From the NCBI GenBank assembly GCA_018340805.1, contig JACMZG010001870.1, positions 46,006,006 through 46,070,005 on the forward strand: a DNA stretch of 64,000 nucleotides, in the 5' to 3' direction. Made by a program: the position numbers and the translations under genes. Below are positions 57,758 through 64,000 of the stretch, in pieces. Source of the stretch: Microvelia longipes (Eukaryota; Arthropoda; Insecta; Hemiptera; Veliidae). Position 1 is the first letter of the stretch. The number at the start of each line of letters is the position of its first letter. Below the pieces are notes generated by a model, which was not told where the DNA came from, ran no database searches, and was given only the letters and a program-made list of their open reading frames with translations.

Positions 57758-58539
57758 CTTACAATAATACTATATATAAAAGAGCACTACTGATAACAAA
57801 AAAGGCGGTTCACTGGTGGTCTTAAGTAATGATGCCACCCTAACAATATAAAATTTGCTCATAAAAAAGTTGGTAATACTTCCGGTTTCTGAATCATTAT
57901 GTTCTATTAGCGAATTTCCTTTGGAAATTCGCCTAATGGGATAGGTGTCATGGCGGAATTCGAACCTCGGACCACGACACAAATCCGTTTCAGAGGTCCC
58001 TAATGAAAAAATAAGTTTCGCGAAACTTTATTTTTTTAAGTTTCGCGCCGGAATTATTTATTTAGTAGTTGTAAACTTATATAATGTAAAAAGCACGGAA
58101 ACACGCATCCAAAGGAAATTCGCCCGACATGCGGACCACCGCGCCAGAATTTTTTTAATTAATGGTTGATTATTCATAAAATACTAATATAAATATCGGT
58201 GCATTACAATATTTTAAGCATTTCAAATGGTAGTTTAACGTTTTTAATTCAAATTATATTAAAAGTACTCCTCGTCAACTAAATGTAGATTCTCGTATTT
58301 CGCTATCCTTTTGCCATCTAAGACCGGTTTTATTAAATACCCAGCTGGTGTTTTAAGTTATTATATTTGTTCTTTACGATCTTTCTTCATTAATGGATAT
58401 TTATGACACATATTAAAAATAATGTTTTGTTGTTAGGGTGGTACCTTGACTGACCACCAGACAACCGGCTTTCGTGTTATCAGTAGAATTACATTGTGCT
58501 TACGGTCATATGCTCCTTCTATATAAGTATTATTCTAAG
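57758..58539. mobile_element. hAT-like MITE, copy 5, with perfect 8-bp duplication
   Basis: ACTTTCCG at 57750-57757 and 58540-58547 flanks ends CTTACAATAATACTATATAT and AAGTATTATTCTAAG. The inside matches the other copies but carries a family C insertion at 57910-58156. This is the best evidence in the window for an 8-bp duplication. Confidence 0.9.
57910..58156. mobile_element. Family C element nested in the hAT MITE
   Basis: GCGAATTTCCTTTGGAAATTCGC at its left (a hairpin in itself), then GGCGGAATTCGAACCTCGG (inverted tRNA-like B-box), GTTTCGCGAAAC, and the CGCCCGACATGCGGACCACC end. Comparison with 2380-2907 and 47579-48113 shows that it interrupts the sequence TTCTATTA / ATTAATGG. It is the cleanest single family C unit and suggests a length of about 245 bp. 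Confidence 0.75.
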
Positions 58540-58714
58540 ACTTTCCGAGCAAAAATGTCGCCTCTTTTGAATTCTGTTTATTTAGGAAAAGTTCTTTGAA
58601 CGGAAGGGAATCATCGCCTTCTCTAGAATTAGTTTCGTCCCTTCTACAATTATTGCCTGGGTACGGGCCTTGTTTACTATTTATTTTCAATATAATGTAT
58701 GTTTACATTTAAAA

Positions 58715-58815
58715 AATCTGGTACGTTGTACGGAACTTCCTCATTACATCGGATTCGCTACGCTCATCCTCCCTGCTTCGGACTCGCTTCACTAGCCCTC
58801 AGAATATACAAGAAC
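58715..58815 (+). repeat. Family A left-end fragment
   Basis: GGTACGTTGTACGGAACTTCC, ACATCGGATTCGCTACGCTC and GGACTCGCTTCACTAGCCC. Confidence 0.7.
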
Positions 58816-58857
58816 AGTACAGAAAACAAATAAAGTAGAGTCTGTAAAATCATCATG

Positions 58858-59061
58858 GTGATTCCGAATGCTTCTTGACTTATGGTGACAGAACACTCTT
58901 AAGTTTCCATTATAAATGTGATAAAAGAGAATTTCTTAAAGAGATATATATTAGAAAGAGCATAGCCTATCTCAATATAATATTACGTTTAAACATTTTA
59001 TAGGGGCTCTATGAAACCTAATTAAAACCTCCTCCAAGAATGAGTTAAGATTATAATAAAT
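58858..59061 (+). repeat. Dispersed repeat family H, copy 2, left part
   Basis: Matches 46345-46545. It is cut at ATTATAATAAAT by the element at 59062-59518 and resumes at 59519. Confidence 0.85.
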
Positions 59062-59115
59062 AAATAAAACAGATTAGTTACACAAAAGTCCTTTTATTTT
59101 TTAATATATAATAAT

Positions 59116-59154
59116 AACTAAGCTTTCGACTAAAAATTAGTCATCATCAGAGTT
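59116..59154 (-). ncRNA. Hammerhead-like self-cleaving ribozyme, minus strand
   Basis: On the minus strand: helix I AACT with AGTT (4 bp, perfect), CTGATGA, one extra T, helix II GACTAA-TTT-TTAGTC (6 bp), GAAA, palindromic helix III AGCT, cleavage base T. Every element is intact. Confidence 0.62.
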
Positions 59155-59384
59155 TAAGAAATATAAAATATAAAATGAAAAAACAATTTTACAGACTACT
59201 TCATATTGCACCTTGGTATGTTTTGGTAAGCTATGTTTAAAATTATAAACTTTAATTTTTAAAAACTAAAATAAACTAAAACTTATAAACTAAAATTTTT
59301 AAACATAGCTTACCAAAACATACCAAGGTGCAATATGAAGTAGTCTGTTAAATTGTTTTTTCATTTTATATTTTATATTTCTTA

Positions 59385-59423
59385 AACTCTGATGATGACT
59401 AATTTTTAGTCGAAAGCTTAGTT
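59385..59423 (+). ncRNA. Hammerhead-like self-cleaving ribozyme, plus strand
   Basis: Mirror copy, fully intact: AACT 59385-59388, CTGATGA 59389-59395, helix II 59397-59411, GAAA 59412-59415, AGCT, cleavage base T at 59419, AGTT 59420-59423. Confidence 0.62.
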
Positions 59424-59518
59424 ATTATTATATATTAAAAAATAAAAGGACTTTTTGTGTAACTAATCTGTTTTTATTTATATATTGTTTTACAAGTCCA
59501 CAAATAAGAAACTTTTTA

Positions 59519-59645
59519 ATTATAATAAATTATTTTCGTCAACCCATACACTGTTGGCGTTTTGATTTGTATATAAGTTACTGTAATTTGTACTGATTAT
59601 TTGATTATATTTATAAGCGAAGGTGGTCAGATTACCTTTGCGATG
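59519..59645 (+). repeat. Dispersed repeat family H, copy 2, right part
   Basis: TATTTTCGTCAACCCATACA, GGCGTTTTGATTTGTATA, then TATTTATAAGCGAAGGTGG, continuous with 58858-59061 once the fold-back is removed. It lacks the (TA)n expansion of copy 1. Confidence 0.85.
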
Positions 59646-60061
59646 TTTCAAAATTTACCTATATGGCATCTCTAGTAATAACATCTCTATGGAATTTCTT
59701 CTTTACTATTTATTAAATTAAACGTCAATAAATGGCAAACTCTTTGTTTTTTACGAAGAGAAAAAAGTTTATTTTACACAGCATAAAATATTGATAAAGA
59801 TATCGCGCGGTATATTCAAAAAGCATACAAAGTGCTATTTTTCTCTTATCCTTTGAAACTACTGGAGTCCCAGTTAAGGGGGGGCGGCGGGAACCTGAGG
59901 GGCAGCCAAGTGAAATATTTCCAACGTGACAATGAAAATATTATAATGTAGATTTCTCTCTACTCTTTTATGTATGAAAAATAAAAATATCTGAGAGTAA
60001 ATAAAAATATTGCTTCCTGTTACAAATGCTGAAGGGGGAACGGATATTTCATACATATTAT
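59646..60061. other. No gene recognised
   Basis: AT-rich with a G-run near 59877-59888. The minus-strand frames beginning here run into the next satellite and are artefacts. Confidence 0.4.
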
Positions 60062-61030
60062 CATGAAATATTACCTCATGGTAATGATAGCATATAGCAG
60101 TAGTAGTATGAGGTAATGATAGGCATATGGCAGTAAGTAGCATATGAGGTAATGAGGTAATGATAGCATATGCAGTAGTAGCAGAGTAAAGATAGCATAT
60201 GGAGTAGGCATGAGGTAATGCATAGCATATAGCAGTAGTAGCATGAGTAATAGCATATAGCATGAGGTAATGATAGCATATGGCAGTAGTAGCATGAGGT
60301 AAAGATAGCATATGGCAGTAGTAGCATGAGGTAAAGATAGCATATAATATGGTAAGAGACACATGCTCTGAGGGTAGCATAGAAAGAAAAACAACATGAG
60401 CATGTCAGCATGAGGTAATAATGCTATGCGATGATAGCTATAGCAGTAGATGGTAATGATAGCATATAGCAGTAATGATATGGCAGATAGCAATTACAGT
60501 ATGAGGGTAATGATAGCATATGGCAGTAGTAGCATGAGGTAAAGATAGCATATAATATGGTAAGAGACACATGCTCTGAGGGTAGCATAGAAAGAAAAAC
60601 AACATGAGCATGTCAGCATGAGGTAATAATGCTATGCGATGATAGCATATGGCAGCATGAGGTAATGATAGCATATGCAGTAGTAGTATGAGGTAATGAT
60701 AGCATATAATATGGTAAGAGACACATGCTCTGAGGGTACATAGAAAGAGAAAAAACATGAGCATGTTCAGCATGAGGTAATAAGCTATGCGATGAGGTAT
60801 GATTAGCATATGGTAAATAGTACGACACATGCTCTGAGTAGCATAGAAAGAACAATGAGCATGTCAGCATGAGGTAATAAGCTATGCGATGATAGTGGCA
60901 GTAGTAGCATGAGTAGATGATAGCATAGGTAAGTAATAAGACTGCTCTGAGGGTAGCATAGAAAGAAAAACAACATGAGCATGTCAGCATGAGGTAATAA
61001 TGCTATGCGATGATAGCATGCATGAGAAAG
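60062..61030. repeat. Higher-order satellite: ~30-bp units plus a ~50-bp hairpin block
   Basis: Units of GGTAATGATAGCATATGGCA then GTAGTAGCATGA are interspersed with five copies (about 60359, 60568, 60719, 60826, 60945) of a block beginning ACATGCTCTGAGGGTAGCAT. In most copies it ends GAGCATGT, so ACATGCTC and GAGCATGT can pair. The overall period is about 100-200 bp. Minus-strand frames over 100 codons are repeat read-through. Confidence 0.9.
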
Positions 61031-61555
61031 GTAGCAAGAGATTACGAAACATATGGTTTAAAAATTAAGAAATAAGAGCTTTGATTAAAACCAAAAATAC
61101 ATTAAAATTCCGAATTCTGAGCATCAGAATTAGTTACAGAATTTTTGTTTGAGCCAAGGTAGCTTAGATAAATCTTAATTTAAGCTTCAATAATCTAAGC
61201 ATGTCATTTTAAAAAAAAAAAAAACAACAAATTCTGATATTGAAATGGAATATGGTAAATTTTTTTTTTACATATGACTACATGCGTGCGTAGTATCAAA
61301 TTTATTGTCGAATAACAGTAGGAACATTAGAAGTCGAAGGCAGTCAAAGTTTAAAAATGTGAAAGTATATATTTTTGTAGTATAAAGTATAATGAGGAAT
61401 AATTTCAAAATAAAATTTAGTGCATAAATTTATAACATTTGTTTCAAATTAAATTTTAAGTGGTCAAACATTCGATTTTTTATAATTTCTTGATTGTTTT
61501 GTGATGAATCAGCTAAATAGGTTATGGAAGTCTAAAAAATATTATCTTCCAGGCA
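61031..61555. other. No gene recognised
   Basis: AT-rich, nothing identified. Confidence 0.4.
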
Positions 61556-61900
61556 GCAAAACTAGACGTCACGCCTGATTTTCGTCCCGAAATTCAACTC
61601 TCTAGTGTAAACACAACCGGAATTATGCGTGACCCTAAAATACACACTTACAGACAGACATCATGTCGAAAATTACTATGAACGTTATAAGTTCCTGAAA
61701 CAGATAATTATAACGAAACATCGGTTCGAATTCATTGGGGCTTTATAATTAAAACAGGAGATTGAAGCGAAGTTTGAATATTAGCGCCATTATTAGTTGG
61801 TGACGTATTTTTAACTTGTTGCTGTTGGCATATTTCGGTCTTATGGAAACATTCACTCGGTTTCGAAGGTTTAAAGTCAACACAATACTTTTCTGTTCGA
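61556..61900 (+). repeat. Diverged relative of family A
   Basis: Same order of landmarks as the right half of family A but with heavy change: TTCAACTCTCTAGTGTAAAC, a CACACTTACAGACAGACATC segment, CCTGAAACAGATAATTATAA, and AACACAATACTTTTCTG at the end. Confidence 0.5.
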
Positions 61901-62430
61901 TTGCAACAGTCGATCTGAAGAGTTTATTGTAAAGTCTTAGGCGTGACAGAAAGATAAACTATGGTGACAAAGGCTTTTATTTCAGAGCCACCTTTCACCA
62001 GTCCTCTCAGTTAGGCCTCTGATTTCGTGATGACCAGTAAAAATTATCAACACAAGTTTTATCAACTCAGTTACCAGGTCAAGAACATAGTATTGATTCA
62101 TCGTATTATAATTTTAATATTAAATAATCTAAATACATTATTTAATATGTTATTTTACGCCAATTCAATGTTTTAAAGATTACATTCTATAGTAAATATA
62201 TTTAGCTATGTTTTTAATTTGCGTTTTGAAAGACATTCATTGAGAAGTTAGTGCGTAAACACACTATTACTAGTGTGTTTTGAAGACATTTTGTTTGAAG
62301 ACATCCCTCTAAAAACATGAAGAATTTCGGAGGTACTTAGAAGAACGATTTGCTTAATTTACTTCTCCTAAAAAAATAGCGATTTTTTCCCCAAAAAATT
62401 ACATCATTTCTTCTTAGAGCAATATAAGGG
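61901..62430. other. No gene recognised
   Basis: AT-rich, nothing identified. Confidence 0.4.
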
Positions 62431-62715
62431 GAATCAGCTTCTTTCGATACTTGCTGTTGCATATGAATATCGCTGTACCGGTTTTAGCTTAACGCCATCA
62501 TTAGCAGGCGAGGCAACACTCGAGCTCTTATCTAATAGTAATTCACTAATAAAGGAATATAACTAATGATATAACTTTATTAGTTGAGAGCTCGAGTGTT
62601 GCCCCACCTGCTGATGAGAGCGTTATGCCGAAACCGGTCCAGGGATATTCTTATCCAACAGCGAATACCGACGGTAGCTGATTCTTCAACTTGCGGTAAA
62701 TATAACTTATTTATA
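62431..62715. mobile_element. Fold-back element with hammerhead-like cores, second copy
   Basis: Sister of 18414-18779 (GAATCAGCTTCTTTCGATAC at the left, GACGGTAGCTGATTCTTCAA at the right). The plus core 62607-62643 keeps CTGATGA, GAAA, ACCGGT, C and a perfect CCTG / CAGG helix I, but helix II is damaged (AGC opposite GCC). The minus core 62473-62508 is decayed (CTAATGA, no GAAA). The long side is on the right here. Confidence 0.7.
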
Positions 62716-63124
62716 GAATAATCAGTGAAGAAAGCATTGTTACTCAATTGAATGATAACTAGAATTTCCCAAAGTTCATAAAAAACGCAGAGAAACCCCT
62801 ACCAACTGTAAAAACATCTAGGAAAGCGTTTTGTCGTGTTTATCTCGTTCTCATATGTGCAGTCACACGGGTATGGACTACACAGTTAAATGCAGACTTC
62901 AAACAAATAACAAAGCAATTTTATAGTACTTACTGGGTTTTACCTGGTTATGCAATATTTTTTGTAATAGTTGAAAAATCCAACTCAAATTTCTCTGCTC
63001 TAAACTCTTAATGGGATATTTTGAAAATATTTTTTTTATTTCTGTTTCCCGACGCAATGTATGAATTTAACGTGCTTTTTGCAGGAGATTAAATATCAAC
63101 AACTTTATTCACTAAACATTTAGA
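62716..63124. other. No gene recognised
   Basis: AT-rich, nothing identified. Confidence 0.4.
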
Positions 63125-64000
63125 CACCTGAAATATGTCATCACTCAATGACATTTAGACACCTAAGAAATACGTGGCAATCACTCCAATGTACATTTAG
63201 ACACCTAGGACTGCATCATCAATGTACATTTAGACACTTAGAATTGTGCAGCAACATCAATGTACATTTAAGACAACCTAGAATATGTGCATCACTTAAT
63301 GTACACTTAGAACCTTACGTGCAATNNNNNNNNNNNNNNNNNNNNNNNNNNNNNNNNNNNNNNNNNNNNNNNNNNNNNNNNNNNNNNNNNNNNNNNNNNN
63401 NNNNNNNNNNNNNNNNNNNNNNNNNNNNNNNNNNNNNNNNNNNNNNNNNNNNNNNNNNNNNNNNNNNNNNNNNNNNNNNNNNNNNNNNNNNNNNNNNNNN
63501 NNNNNNNNNNNNNNNNNNNNNNNNNNNNNNNNNNNNNNNNNNNNNNNNNNNNNNNNNNNNNNNNNNNNNNNNNNNNNNNNNNNNNNNNNNNNNNNNNNNN
63601 NNNNNNNNNNNNNNNNNNNNNNNNNNNNNNNNNNNNNNNNNNNNNNNNNNNNNNNNNNNNNNNNNNNNNNNNNNNNNNNNNNNNNNNNNNNNNNNNNNNN
63701 NNNNNNNNNNNNNNNNNNNNNNNNNNNNNNNNNNNNNNNNNNNNNNNNNNNNNNNNNNNNNNNNNNNNNNNNNNNNNNNNNNNNNNNNNNNNNNNNNNNN
63801 NNNNNNNNNNNNNNNNNNNNNNNNNNNNNNNNNNNNNATATGTTTTTTGCATCACTTCAATGTACATTTAGACACCTAGAAACATTTGCATCACTCCAAA
63901 TGTACATTTAGACACCTAGAAATATGTGCATCACTCAATGTACATTTAGACACCTAAGAAATATGTGCATCATTAATGTTACATTAGGACACCTAGAAAT
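63125..64000. repeat. Satellite, ~38-bp unit, running off the window
   Basis: Units of TGTACATTTAGACACCTAGA then AATATGTGCATCACTCAA. About six units precede the assembly gap and four follow it, so the true array length is unknown. Frames across it contain only unit read-through and unknown bases. Confidence 0.9.
63326..63837. other. Assembly gap (512 unknown bases)
   Basis: A run of n inside a tandem array, where assemblers typically fail. The same satellite lies on both sides. Confidence 0.99.

Larger units (their letters stand above)
59062..59518. mobile_element. Fold-back element with two intact hammerhead-like ribozymes
   Basis: A 457-bp palindromic insertion in family H with a perfect 12-bp target duplication, ATTATAATAAAT (59050-59061 and 59519-59530). 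Family H copy 1 supplies the empty site. The arms share CAGATTAGTTACACAAAAGT, TAAGCTTTCGAC and CATATTGCACCTTGGTATG. Each arm has a complete hammerhead-like core, one per strand. The right side extends about 99 bp past its predicted cleavage site and the left about 58 bp, the same short/long asymmetry as 18414-18779. No protein is encoded. Confidence 0.85.

Noticed and set aside
59874..60990. Five overlapping minus-strand frames of 111-168 codons
   Set aside because: All derive from the higher-order satellite at 60062-61030 and share unit-length peptide repeats.

Overview
The window looks like gene-poor, repeat-saturated DNA from an animal nucleus. It is very AT-rich (roughly 30% G+C by eye). 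It has no operons, no rRNA, no intact protein-coding gene, and no exon chain I can defend. The recognisable coding remnants are a decayed Tc1/mariner-superfamily transposase (14525-15580, minus strand) and the 3' end of a non-LTR retrotransposon (22418-22896, plus strand). Three tRNA-derived SINE-like elements and several hAT-like MITEs are also present. The transposase and LINE lineages suggest an arthropod, probably an insect; no species can be named from the sequence.

Layout. Positions 1-9.6 kb hold dispersed repeats, expanded satellites and a ~1.2 kb dispersed family that I call family A. Positions 9.6-16.2 kb hold a small MITE, an 811-bp TIR element with a recognisable empty-site paralogue, a 46-bp satellite of about 1.7 kb, and a mariner-like element with ~400-bp terminal inverted repeats. 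Positions 17-32 kb mix SINEs, a GATA-rich 7-bp satellite, a large inverted family C complex, and family A copies carrying nested LINE, SINE and other insertions. Positions 32-43 kb alternate satellites (29, 48 and 52 bp units) with fold-back elements and MITEs. Positions 43-51 kb hold a satellite built on TGACGTCA, fold-back elements, hAT MITEs and a 498-bp palindrome. Positions 51-64 kb hold more satellites, hAT MITEs, a long block that looks unique, and a terminal 38-bp satellite interrupted by a 512-base assembly gap.

The most notable signal is a set of fold-back (palindromic) elements whose arms carry what look like minimal hammerhead ribozymes, one on each strand. Examples are 18414-18779, 33489-34458, 45501-45700, 46876-47049, 59062-59518 and 62431-62715. 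The conserved core (CTGATGA or CTGAGGA, and GAAA) is kept while helices I, II and III change sequence but stay complementary between families. Two of the elements have 12-bp target-site duplications. This fits short non-autonomous relatives of Penelope-like elements or retrozymes.

No genes cooperate here. What can be read is the order of insertions: family A copies interrupt satellites, LINEs and SINEs interrupt family A, ribozyme fold-backs interrupt another repeat (family H), and a SINE-like family C copy interrupts a hAT MITE. Labels A to I are names used only within this annotation.
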